A stretch of 33,886 nucleotides of DNA. It comes from Syntrophaceae bacterium. GTDB taxonomy: Bacteria > Desulfobacterota > Syntrophia > Syntrophales > Smithellaceae. Both the position numbers and the translations under genes were made by a program. The notes under the pieces were generated by a model. The model saw only the letters and a list, made by a program, of their open reading frames with translations, searched no databases and was not told where the DNA came from. Position 1 is the first letter of the stretch. Each line of letters begins with the position of its first letter. The stretch is taken from NCBI GenBank assembly GCA_003142535.1, contig PLMQ01000017.1, positions 1,023-34,908 on the forward strand. Direction: 5' to 3'. This document shows positions 24,092 through 31,172 of the stretch, one piece after another.

Positions 24092-25315
24092 ATGAAAGAA
24101 AAGAAAATACCGGAACTACTGATTCCTGCGGGCAATCTGGAAAAAATGAGAACCGCCGTGCTTTACGGGGCTGATGCGGTTTATATCGGCGTATCCGGTT
24201 TGAGCCTGCGGGCGCAATCCGCCGAAATGTCCCTTGCCGATTTGACAAATGGTGTTCGTGAGGCGCATGCTCGCGGTGTTAAAGTTTATGCGGCTATCAA
24301 CACATTTGCCAGGAACGCTGACCTTTTGCAGGCGCGCCTCATTATCCCGGAGCTTGCAGCAATTCCGGTGGATGCGGTAATTGTCAGCGATCCGGGAATG
24401 ATCAGATTGATTAAAAGTTTGGCGCCGCAACTGCCCATTCACTTAAGTACACAGGCCAATACCACAAATAGCGAGGCGGTCAGATTCTGGCGCGATCAGG
24501 GAGTAAAACGGATTGTGCTGGCCCGGGAGCTGAATTTACGGGAAGTGGGCGAGATTGCTGCGGCTGTCCCCGAAGTTGAGCTGGAGCTCTTTGTCCACGG
24601 TGCGATGTGCATGGCCTACTCAGGGCGATGTTACTTATCAGCCTACCGTAATCAGCGCAGTGCCAACGAAGGTGATTGCACCCAGTCGTGCCGCTGGGAG
24701 TATCTGCTTTACGAATCAACGCGGCCCGGTGATCCACTGGTTTTGGAAGAGGATGAACGATACACGTATTTGTTGAGCTCCAAAGACTTATGCCTCATCG
24801 AATATTTGCCGGAGATAACGGCTGCCGGAGTTAGAAGCGTGAAGATTGAGGGAAGGATGAAGTCAACTCATTACGTGGCCGTGGTAGCCCGCACCTACCA
24901 CTGGGCGCTTAATGCTCTGATCCAAAATCCGGGGAATTATCACTGTAACCCGGAATGGCTTGCCGAGCTTAAGAAAATCTCCAACCGTGGATATACCACT
25001 GGCTTTGCCTTCAGCGAAGAAAAAATAAATGAAACAAGCCCGGAGATTAAATACAGCCAGACCCACGAACTGGCGGGAACTGTATTGCAATATGATTCAG
25101 TCCGAAAGAGGATGCTTGTGGGAGTCCGCAATCATCTGGCCGCAGGCGATCAAGTGGAACTGTTATTGCTGGATGAAACAGTTCGAATCGATACGCGCAT
25201 CATGGTTGATGCCAACGGAAAACAGCTTCCAGAAGCCAATAATGATAATCAGATTTATCTGCCTCTAGAGCGGGAAGCTTCGATTGGCGCCGTGCTGCGC
25301 CAAAAAGTAAAGTAG
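24092..25315 (+). CDS. Peptidase U32 family protein (TrhP/RlhA-like)
   Basis: The 407-residue protein carries the U32 signature, seen as VHGAMCMAYSGRCYLS followed by RSANEGDCTQSCRW (about residues 168-205), with the family's conserved Cys residues. E. coli relatives (YegQ/TrhP, RlhA) take part in hydroxylation of tRNA uridine-34 or of 23S rRNA rather than in proteolysis. The N-terminal TIM-barrel segment (ELLIPAGNLEKMRTAVLYGADAV, in part) is canonical. ATG follows CAGGAA. A C-terminal beta-barrel-like domain begins near residue 325. It appears to be a single-gene unit. Which RNA it acts on is not determined. Confidence 0.9.
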   Translation: MKEKKIPELLIPAGNLEKMRTAVLYGADAVYIGVSGLSLRAQSAEMSLADLTNGVREAHARGVKVYAAINTFARNADLLQARLIIPELAAIPVDAVIVSDPGMIRLIKSLAPQLPIHLSTQANTTNSEAVRFWRDQGVKRIVLARELNLREVGEIAAAVPEVELELFVHGAMCMAYSGRCYLSAYRNQRSANEGDCTQSCRWEYLLYESTRPGDPLVLEEDERYTYLLSSKDLCLIEYLPEITAAGVRSVKIEGRMKSTHYVAVVARTYHWALNALIQNPGNYHCNPEWLAELKKISNRGYTTGFAFSEEKINETSPEIKYSQTHELAGTVLQYDSVRKRMLVGVRNHLAAGDQVELLLLDETVRIDTRIMVDANGKQLPEANNDNQIYLPLEREASIGAVLRQKVK

Positions 25316-25402
25316 CCTTAAAATCGTCAACCTCGATGAAAGTGCAGGACTTCAATCCGTAATAAACACAATTCACTCACGACAATAAACATCGACACAA
25401 CA

Positions 25403-25492
25403 CCTCACGTTTTGTGGTCTATATTTCCTTGACATACAAGACTGAGTTTCTTATAGTTCAACCATGAACAAGCAATGTCTTATCAATTATCA
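25403..25492 (+). promoter_or_regulatory. Duplicated promoter leader, copy 1
   Basis: This 90-bp block is repeated at 26755-26844 with only 4 mismatches. It contains TTGACA (25429-25434), a 17-bp spacer and TATAGT (25452-25457), a near-consensus promoter. It lies about 120 bp before the DUF1566 gene. The part before the -35 box also matches 611-632 (minus strand). Confidence 0.75.
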
Positions 25493-25578
25493 ATCAATAT
25501 AGGATAACAGGTTCGGCTTTTTTGTGTTTATATGGTTCACTTTTGTTATATGATCACTGATTTTCAGGAGGGCTTCGT

Positions 25579-26067
25579 ATGAACGGGGATATTAAGGATC
25601 GAGAGGAGAAGATTATGAGGAGATGGGGTATCGTATTGCTGATGTTTGTATCTGTATTTTTTGCCATGCAGGCAGAAGCAGCAAATCTGGTCGACAATGG
25701 CAACGGAACGATTACGGATAGACAAACGGCGCTGATGTGGCAGAAGCAGGGTGACGGTCGTCAATACGACTGGTATCAAGCAACTGGGAATGTCTGTAAG
25801 GCACTAAGAACAGGGGGGTATATCGACTGGCGGCTTCCATCAAAGGACGAACTGATAACTATCGTGGACAAATCTGCTCCGCAATCCGGCCCGACAATCA
25901 AGACATCTTATTTCCCAGGCACATTTAAAGCCGGCTATTGGTCGTCTACCTCGGACGCTGGCAAACCGGACTATGCGTGGCTCGTGGACTTTGTAAAAGG
26001 CTACGTCATACCCGCTGTCGATAAGAGAAACCACTGGTATGTTCGTTGCGTTCGGGCCGGACAGTAA
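25579..26067 (+). CDS. Exported DUF1566 (Lcl C-terminal-like) protein
   Basis: A signal peptide (hydrophobic about residues 17-29, ending MQAEAA) precedes a DUF1566 domain. The typical pattern is visible: NGTITDRQTALMWQK, WRLPSKDEL, YWSSTSDAGKPDYAWLVDF and YVRCVRAG. Such domains are C-type-lectin-like and occur in surface or periplasmic proteins of many deltaproteobacteria; ligands are mostly unknown. Two starts are reasonable: 25579 (after CAGGAGG) and 25615 (after GAGGAG), the latter giving a conventional signal peptide length. It lies behind promoter copy 1 and no gene follows it closely. Confidence 0.82.
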   Translation: MNGDIKDREEKIMRRWGIVLLMFVSVFFAMQAEAANLVDNGNGTITDRQTALMWQKQGDGRQYDWYQATGNVCKALRTGGYIDWRLPSKDELITIVDKSAPQSGPTIKTSYFPGTFKAGYWSSTSDAGKPDYAWLVDFVKGYVIPAVDKRNHWYVRCVRAGQ

Positions 26068-26119
26068 TTGGGCATTTGAAAATTGCTTATTTAGAGTCTG
26101 TGTATAAATGCCTCTTGGT

Positions 26120-26148
26120 CGTCATGCCGGACTTGATCCGGCATCCAG
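26120..26148 (+). repeat. REP-like palindrome
   Basis: ATGCCGGA (26124-26131) pairs with TCCGGCAT (26137-26144) around a 5-nt loop, within the word CGTCATGCCGGACTTGATCC. This is a very common proteobacterial intergenic palindrome type. A single copy lies in the window. Confidence 0.6.
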
Positions 26149-26414
26149 AAGGTACTGAAAAGAAATGATGCGACTGGCGGAGATATTAGGGTAATATGGG
26201 GGTAGGTTCAACCTGACCCTAATGATCCCTCTCATCTCGATTTCCGATGATCCTGGATAGCCGCCCCGAATCTATTAGACGCAAGGCACGATTCAAAAGT
26301 CAAAAGTGCTACTGATAATTGTCAAAAGTCAAATATGCTAAAGAATGAAATAGCCTGTACGAAACAAATCGACAAGCTCTGCAAAGATGCTGGATTTCGA
26401 ACCGTAATCAACAA

Positions 26415-26591
26415 GTAATATTCCAGCCGGTGATCAGGGTTATACTCGAACATCTGGGAATCTGACTGGTCAGGTCCAGGCCGCCGCCACAAATACATGC
26501 CCCGCCGATTCGGGAATACGCTGCTATCGCTATCAGTCAACAAACACAAGCTGATACTATCTATGGCGACCCCCTAATACACATGGGATGA
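26415..26591 (+). pseudogene. Possible remnant of an IS91-like transposase C-terminus
   Basis: One frame reads VIRVILEHLGI, an in-frame TGA at 26463, then RSRPPPQIHAPPIREY and ends at a stop at 26589. The order ILxHLG followed by PPP and PIRE resembles the end of IS91-type transposases. No upstream transposase body is present. The match is by eye only and may be fortuitous. Confidence 0.3.
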
Positions 26592-26754
26592 ATATATTCA
26601 GTCATGACGCATTGTGAAAAAGAGGCGTGCGGGAGAGGACTGTCTAAATTCCGTAAAAAATACCTTTTTAGCAGATGAACAGACCAAAATGTGAACAGAT
26701 TTCTCATAAGGACGGATGTCGCAATGGCCATCCGGCGCGGTCATCGGTGACGAA

Positions 26755-26844
26755 CCTCACGTTTTGCTGTCTATATTTCCTTGACATACAAGACTGAGTT
26801 TCTTATAGTTCAACCATAAAGAAGCAATGTCTTATCAATTATCA
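26755..26844 (+). promoter_or_regulatory. Duplicated promoter leader, copy 2
   Basis: It is 86 of 90 bases identical to 25403-25492. TTGACA (26781-26786), 17-bp spacer and TATAGT (26804-26809) are unchanged. It lies 200 bp before the exported protein gene at 27045, giving that transcript a long leader (about 26815-27044) in which I see no gene. Confidence 0.75.
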
Positions 26845-27044
26845 TGGCATTGAATATCGCCATATAGTGTTGTTTCATGACGATAGAGACTCTTTGATTT
26901 CCATAGGTGTTTGGTAACAGGGTCGATTTGTCATGGTTCGGGACGACAACAGAAGTTATTACAACAACAATAGTTTTGTTATCCGGTATCGAGATCGAAA
27001 TCTCAATATCAGGATTAGATTGAAAAAAGACGAGGTGACTGAAT

Positions 27045-27527
27045 ATGAAGATATTTACATGGGAAAGGGATGTAATCAGGAGTATCGCGTTGGGGATATT
27101 ATTGGTATTGTTTTTATTGACGCCCGGCATGCTAAACGCGGAACCGAACGAAGTACAACTACTGTCTATAGGAAATGTAGGCGCTGTGCAAAACAATCCC
27201 AGCAGATCGAGCAAATTTATTCTGGATTCATCGTTTGTGATCACATATCTGTATACATATCACTGGAACGATGGGAACGGGACAAATCCAGGAACGATCG
27301 CATTGCGTAATCAAAACGGGAGAATTTTCGGCCCTTACCAAATTACGGGCAGCCCAGGCCAAGGCGGAGTGCCCAATGCAGTGTGGGAGGTTTACCTTAA
27401 TGTTATAGTGCCGGCAGGAAAATACACAGTTATTGATTCGGAGCCGTCCACATGGTCATGTAATGCAGAATCGGAAAACAGGGGCTTTGCCATTGTTCGG
27501 GGCTACCGCCGCCACCAGCGCAACTAG
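27045..27527 (+). CDS. Exported protein of unknown function
   Basis: A signal peptide is clear: basic start, hydrophobic stretch about residues 14-27 and a TPGMLNA cleavage region. The mature protein (about 128 residues) contains YHWNDGNGTNPGTIAL, FGPYQITGSPGQGGVPNAVW and TVIDSEPSTWSCNAES. That series of Gly, Trp and Asn-rich motifs looks like a conserved small beta-rich domain I have no name for. ATG at 27045 has no strong ribosome binding site close by. It is transcribed behind the second copy of the duplicated promoter, so it may be co-regulated with the DUF1566 protein. Confidence 0.72.
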   Translation: MKIFTWERDVIRSIALGILLVLFLLTPGMLNAEPNEVQLLSIGNVGAVQNNPSRSSKFILDSSFVITYLYTYHWNDGNGTNPGTIALRNQNGRIFGPYQITGSPGQGGVPNAVWEVYLNVIVPAGKYTVIDSEPSTWSCNAESENRGFAIVRGYRRHQRN

Positions 27528-27635
27528 TAAACGCCCCCCCAGCTTACTCTACAGGTGGACCAGTTTTTGGAAACCCCTCACCGTCTTGACCTGCACCGGA
27601 AACATGTGGTACAAGTATAGGGGGCAGGCGAAGCG

Positions 27636-28391
27636 ATGATACAAACAATTATAAGTATAGGTAAGCGTATCGTTCAGTCAGTGACGCGCCTATGGCGACG
27701 TATTCCGTTGCGTGTGCAGGGGAAAACACTGGTAATACTTCCGCTACTTGCAATCACAATCTCCGCCGTCTTAGCCCTTTTCGGCAATCATCAGCGTGCC
27801 AATATTCAAGACGATATTCAGCGTCACTTTCAGATGGTTAGGAACTTGAATGAGGTTGTCATCTCGATGGTCAATGCTGAAACCGGTATGCGCGGCTATC
27901 TTTTAACCAGGCGCAATGAGTTTCTAGCGCCCTATGCTACTGCTTCGCAAAAAATCCCCTCTGCAATGTCAGACCTACGCGCTTTAGCTGAAGCAGAGCC
28001 GAGCTATGCTCCACGCCTTAATAAGCTGCTCCTACTGAACCAAATACAACTCCTGATTGACCGGCAAATGGCAGACCTCACTTGGCAACAGCAGTACGTC
28101 ACCGCGTCGAACACCTTTAGAATTTTTACTAGGGGAATGACTTTCGATACAGAAGTATATAATCACCTCGCCTACGGGAAACGGACGATGGATGAAATAC
28201 GCGCCAACTTAAATGCCATGCAAAGCGAAGAACAACAATTGCTGACCGCGCGCGTACAAGAGATCAATGCCATTCGGCAGCGCGACTATTTGGCTATTAT
28301 TCTTGCGCTATTTATCGGATTGGGGACACGCCTCATTGCTCGGTATCTTTTTAACAAGGGGAAGGTAATCGGGTCAGGCCTGAAAGAATGA
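27636..28391 (+). CDS. CHASE3-domain membrane sensor lacking an output domain
   Basis: The 251-residue protein has a first membrane helix (about residues 29-49), a periplasmic CHASE3 domain (about 50-210) with the signature NAETGMRGYLLTRRNEFLAPY (in parts) and a second helix (about 215-233). It ends 18 residues later with NKGKVIGSGLKE. CHASE3 domains normally feed into HAMP, PAS, kinase or cyclase domains, and none follows in any frame nearby. It is therefore either a truncated receptor or a stand-alone sensor that couples to a partner protein. The ribosome binding site is weak (GCGAAG). The sequence beyond the stop shows no continuing homology that I can recognise. Confidence 0.75.
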   Translation: MIQTIISIGKRIVQSVTRLWRRIPLRVQGKTLVILPLLAITISAVLALFGNHQRANIQDDIQRHFQMVRNLNEVVISMVNAETGMRGYLLTRRNEFLAPYATASQKIPSAMSDLRALAEAEPSYAPRLNKLLLLNQIQLLIDRQMADLTWQQQYVTASNTFRIFTRGMTFDTEVYNHLAYGKRTMDEIRANLNAMQSEEQQLLTARVQEINAIRQRDYLAIILALFIGLGTRLIARYLFNKGKVIGSGLKE

Positions 28392-28591
28392 AAGAATCTT
28401 TTGGAATAATCGCTCCCTGCTGGAGTGAATTTCTGTGGACAAAAGGTGGGAAAGGGAGGAAGCGTCTTCTCCCCAGGTAAAGTAAATATTGCGGCAGATA
28501 AAAAATATTTGCAAGATCATTAACTCAGATAAACAATGTGCTGCGGCATTTTCACAGCTACAAAAGCTATTCATTGATTTTTAAGATTTAC

Positions 28592-28870
28592 ATTCTTGCT
28601 GACTTGTAGATGCTATACATAACAAAAAGGTGATTGCAACTTAGGCTTCTCAGGCTCATCTATTCTACCCAAAACCTATAAAGGGAAATCAGGAAAGGTA
28701 TTTTATCTTGAGTACACGCAGGAGGGAAAAGCGCTTCTATTGGCAGTCAAGGCGCTGCATACTTTAAATTTGCGACAAACATATTGTGGTAGAAAAGAAT
28801 TGACATTCAATCGGGCATTCGCTACATTTTATATATTGTAAACTAAGTTCTTATCAAACAAAATAAAACC
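28592..28870 (+). promoter_or_regulatory. Duplicated leader region, copy 1, with promoter
   Basis: The segment after 28592 resembles 29436 onward: AACAAAAAGGTGATTGCAAC, then AAGGTATTTTATC, AAAAGCGCTTC and GTTCTTAT appear in the same order. It holds TTGACA (28800-28805), a 17-bp spacer and TACATT (28823-28828) just before the small periplasmic protein gene. The remainder of the 494-bp gap (28392-28591) shows no gene. Confidence 0.55.
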
Positions 28871-28885
28871 AATGGAGGAGGTATT

Positions 28886-29215
28886 ATGAAAGCATTATGG
28901 AATGTATGTGCAGTTGTGATTTTAGCTTTATTTGTCTTCTCGACCACTAACGTTTATGCTCAAGGTTATAATCAACGGGAAAGATGGCAACATCTCAAAA
29001 ATGAGATACATGATGCACAGGTAAAGATCAATGCGGGTGAGCGCGATGGTTCATTGACGCGGCATGAAGTAAAGCGCCTGCGCAATGAACTGAGCAGAAT
29101 CGAGTCAAATATGGATCGGGCGGGGCAAGACGGATTAAGCCGTAAAGATATGGAACGCCTTGACCGGGAATTTGCCAAACTCCGGCGGGATATTTATAGA
29201 GAGCGACGCAACTAG
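28886..29215 (+). CDS. Small periplasmic helical protein
   Basis: A signal peptide (hydrophobic about residues 8-20, ending NVYAQ) precedes about 84 charged, helical residues. Two similar segments, ERDGSLTRHEVKRLRNEL and QDGLSRKDMERLDREF, form an internal repeat of the type (D/E)GxLxRxExxRLxxE, slightly reminiscent of EF-hands but lacking the full set of acidic ligands. The ATG follows GGAGGAGG, a strong ribosome binding site, and a promoter lies 60 bp upstream. Similar small proteins occur in many proteobacteria without known function; a stress or envelope role is possible. It is a single-gene unit. Confidence 0.78.
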   Translation: MKALWNVCAVVILALFVFSTTNVYAQGYNQRERWQHLKNEIHDAQVKINAGERDGSLTRHEVKRLRNELSRIESNMDRAGQDGLSRKDMERLDREFAKLRRDIYRERRN

Positions 29216-29343
29216 GAAAGAAGTTATCCGAGAAAGTAAAAAAGAGATCCTCAGATAATTTCTACTACCTCAACGTGAATATGCATTACGGTAATAACAT
29301 AGCCTCTGTATCATTACCTATTGCCTTGTTTTTACTGGTTTGT

Positions 29344-29374
29344 CAGCCGTGCCGTGCACCACACGGCGCGGCTG
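29344..29374 (+). terminator. Strong GC-rich hairpin after the small periplasmic protein gene
   Basis: A 13-bp stem (29344-29356 with 29362-29374, one G-U pair) surrounds a 5-nt loop. It lies about 130 bp after the stop codon. No T-tract follows, so it is a weak case for an intrinsic terminator; transcript protection is an alternative. Confidence 0.45.
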
Positions 29375-29435
29375 ATCCACATCCCGTTAGGTCAATCATT
29401 TCCAACGCAAATCTTCAAAATATTTCATCCACCAT

Positions 29436-29640
29436 GCTTGTTGCTTTGTAGCTATATGTAACAAAAAGGTGATTGCAACTTAGGCTTCTGATGTTCATCA
29501 TCTAGAGGAAAATTGGGGAAGGTATTTTATCCTGAGAGTCCACACAGGAGGAAAAAGCGCTTCACTGGATGGGCATTGACTGCCTATTAGGCCATTGACA
29601 TAGAAGGCTATTCTATCTATACTTCCATTACATAATGTTA
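29436..29640 (+). promoter_or_regulatory. Duplicated leader region, copy 2, with promoter
   Basis: It is a second version of 28592 onward. TTGACA (29595-29600), a 17-bp spacer and TATACT (29618-29623) form a near-consensus promoter. The leader is interrupted at 29641 by a family B MITE and resumes at about 29753 with GTTCTTATTAAGC. Apart from this and the 29344 hairpin, the 580-bp gap holds no gene. Confidence 0.6.
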
Positions 29641-29749
29641 TACCAATTCTAAATCAAAGCGCTATCGTTGTTGGCGTCGTCGTTGGCTTCGGGAACGTTT
29701 GTAAAATACGCCTCGTCGCCTCGATATCATCTTTGATTTAGAAATGGTA
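29641..29749 (+). mobile_element. MITE family B, copy 2
   Basis: The 109-bp element has ends TACCAATTCTAAATCAAAG and CTTTGATTTAGAAATGGTA, an 18-of-19 inverted pair, flanked by TTA (29638-29640 and 29750-29752). It lies between a strong promoter and the gene at 29796, so it is transcribed as part of the 5' leader. Confidence 0.85.
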
Positions 29750-29795
29750 TTAGTTCTTATTAAGCAAACAAAAACATTAAACAGGAGCTATTACA

Positions 29796-30182
29796 ATGGA
29801 CAGCAATTCCGGGGAAAAAAAATCACACTTATTATTATGGATTGTTGGTATATTATTGGTGCCGGTGATCGGCTTTATTCTCTACATTGGGCTGGCACTA
29901 ACCTGGAGTTTTTCCAAGGGCGAGCGGGTTGGTTATATTCAGAAGCTGTCGAAAAGCGGCTGGGTCTGTAAAACTTGGGAGGGCGAAATGGCCATGGTCA
30001 CCATGCCCGGCGCTATTCCCGACAAATTCCTGTTCAGTATCCGGGACGAGGAAGTGGCCAAGCGTGTCAACCAATTTGCCGGTAAACGTGTTGCCTTAAT
30101 TTATGAACAGCACAAAGGTCTTCCCACGAGCTGTTTTGGTGATACGGAATATTTTATCGTCGATGCCCGGACGATTGAATAA
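29796..30182 (+). CDS. Conserved small membrane-anchored protein
   Basis: The 128-residue protein has one N-terminal membrane helix (about residues 12-36) after a short polar start. A soluble domain follows with the motifs GERVGYIQKLSKSGWVCKTWEGEMAMV (in parts: GERVGYIQK, GWVCKTWEGE), KRVALIYEQH and PTSCFGDTEYFI. This is a recognisable conserved family of unknown function. ATG follows CAGGAG. Its promoter is separated from the gene by MITE copy 2. The exported metallo-hydrolase gene starts 89 bp downstream and may be co-transcribed. Confidence 0.8.
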   Translation: MDSNSGEKKSHLLLWIVGILLVPVIGFILYIGLALTWSFSKGERVGYIQKLSKSGWVCKTWEGEMAMVTMPGAIPDKFLFSIRDEEVAKRVNQFAGKRVALIYEQHKGLPTSCFGDTEYFIVDARTIE

Positions 30183-30271
30183 AAAAGAAAGAAGGAGAAC
30201 CTTAACTTGTATTATCGGGAGAAACCATTCTGCTTGAGCGAAAAAATCAAACCAAAAGGAGGAGGGTGATT

Positions 30272-31012
30272 ATGGGGAAAATATTCTTTTCATGCTTATG
30301 CTGTTTTTTTTTCTGCGGAGGAATGACAATGGCCGCAGATAATAATTTCGAATCAGACAAAATAAAAACAGCGCAGGGTGATCTGGTGATAACGTGTATT
30401 GGCCATGCGACATTGATGATGTCCTTCGGCGGAAAAATCATTCATATCGATCCTGTAACACAAATGGCTGATTACACAAAACTGCCGAAAGCGGACTTAA
30501 TCTTAGTAACCCATGAGCACCCTGACCATTTTGACCTCAAAGCAATAGACGTCATTAAAACCGGCAAAACATCTATAATGACAACGGAAACTATTGCCAA
30601 GCAGCTTCCGGGAAGCATTGTCCTGAAAAACGGAGATGAAAAAACCATAATTGGCTTAAAGATTGAAGCAGTTCCGGCATATAATATTGTACATATGCGC
30701 AGCCCTGGCTTTCCCTATCACGCCAAAGGCATCGGCAATGGCTATATTATTACGTTCGGCGATAAACGTTTGTACATTGCCGGAGACACGGAAAATATTC
30801 CGGAAATGAAAAGACTCCGGAATATAGAAATTGCCTTTTTACCCATGAACCTTCCTTACACAATGACGCCGGAAATGGTTGCGGACGCTGCAAGGGCCTT
30901 CCGTCCAAAGATTCTTTACCCGTACCATTATGGCAACACGGACGTATCGAAGTTGATTGACCTGCTCAAGAACGAGAAAAATATTGAGGTGCGTGTACGC
31001 AAGATGATGTGA
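30272..31012 (+). CDS. Exported metallo-beta-lactamase-fold hydrolase (UlaG/UPF0173-like)
   Basis: The protein begins with a signal peptide (hydrophobic and Cys/Phe-rich, about residues 4-19, ending TMAA). The MBL fold follows: HIDPV, the metal motif THEHPDHFD (HxHxDH), YIAGDTE and the C-terminal YPYHYG. It resembles UlaG-like and UPF0173 hydrolases, which lack a lactamase role and act on various esters or phosphate esters. ATG at 30272 is preferred because AGGAGG precedes it; the GTG 6 bases earlier overlaps that site. The stop TGA is part of the TGA target duplication flanking a family B MITE. The substrate is unknown. Confidence 0.85.
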   Translation: MGKIFFSCLCCFFFCGGMTMAADNNFESDKIKTAQGDLVITCIGHATLMMSFGGKIIHIDPVTQMADYTKLPKADLILVTHEHPDHFDLKAIDVIKTGKTSIMTTETIAKQLPGSIVLKNGDEKTIIGLKIEAVPAYNIVHMRSPGFPYHAKGIGNGYIITFGDKRLYIAGDTENIPEMKRLRNIEIAFLPMNLPYTMTPEMVADAARAFRPKILYPYHYGNTDVSKLIDLLKNEKNIEVRVRKMM

Positions 31013-31138
31013 TACCAATTCTAAATCAAAACGCTATCTTTGTTGGCAGTGTCGTCGGCTTCCTCAACGTATGTACAACAATACGCCTCGTCGCCTCCTC
31101 CTTGCCGCCTCGATATCATCTTTGATTTAGAAATGATA
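31013..31138 (+). mobile_element. MITE family B, copy 3
   Basis: The 126-bp element starts TACCAATTCTAAATCAAAA and ends CTTTGATTTAGAAATGATA. It is flanked by TGA at 31010-31012, the hydrolase stop codon, and 31139-31141. Its core matches copies 1 and 2 closely. Confidence 0.83.
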
Positions 31139-31172
31139 TGAGCAGTTTTTTACCGCAGGATAAAGAATAATC

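Larger units (their letters stand above)
26068..26754. other. Gene-poor region with repeat and transposase debris
   Basis: No intact gene is supported here. The region contains a REP-like palindrome at 26120, a possible decayed transposase end at 26415-26591 and short direct words such as TCAAAAGTCAAA repeated near 26293 and 26323. Short frames on both strands lack ribosome binding sites or recognisable content. Confidence 0.5.

Noticed and set aside
26322-26549. Minus-strand 75-codon frame
   Set aside because: No ribosome binding site or recognisable domain; the opposite strand gives a more plausible transposase remnant.
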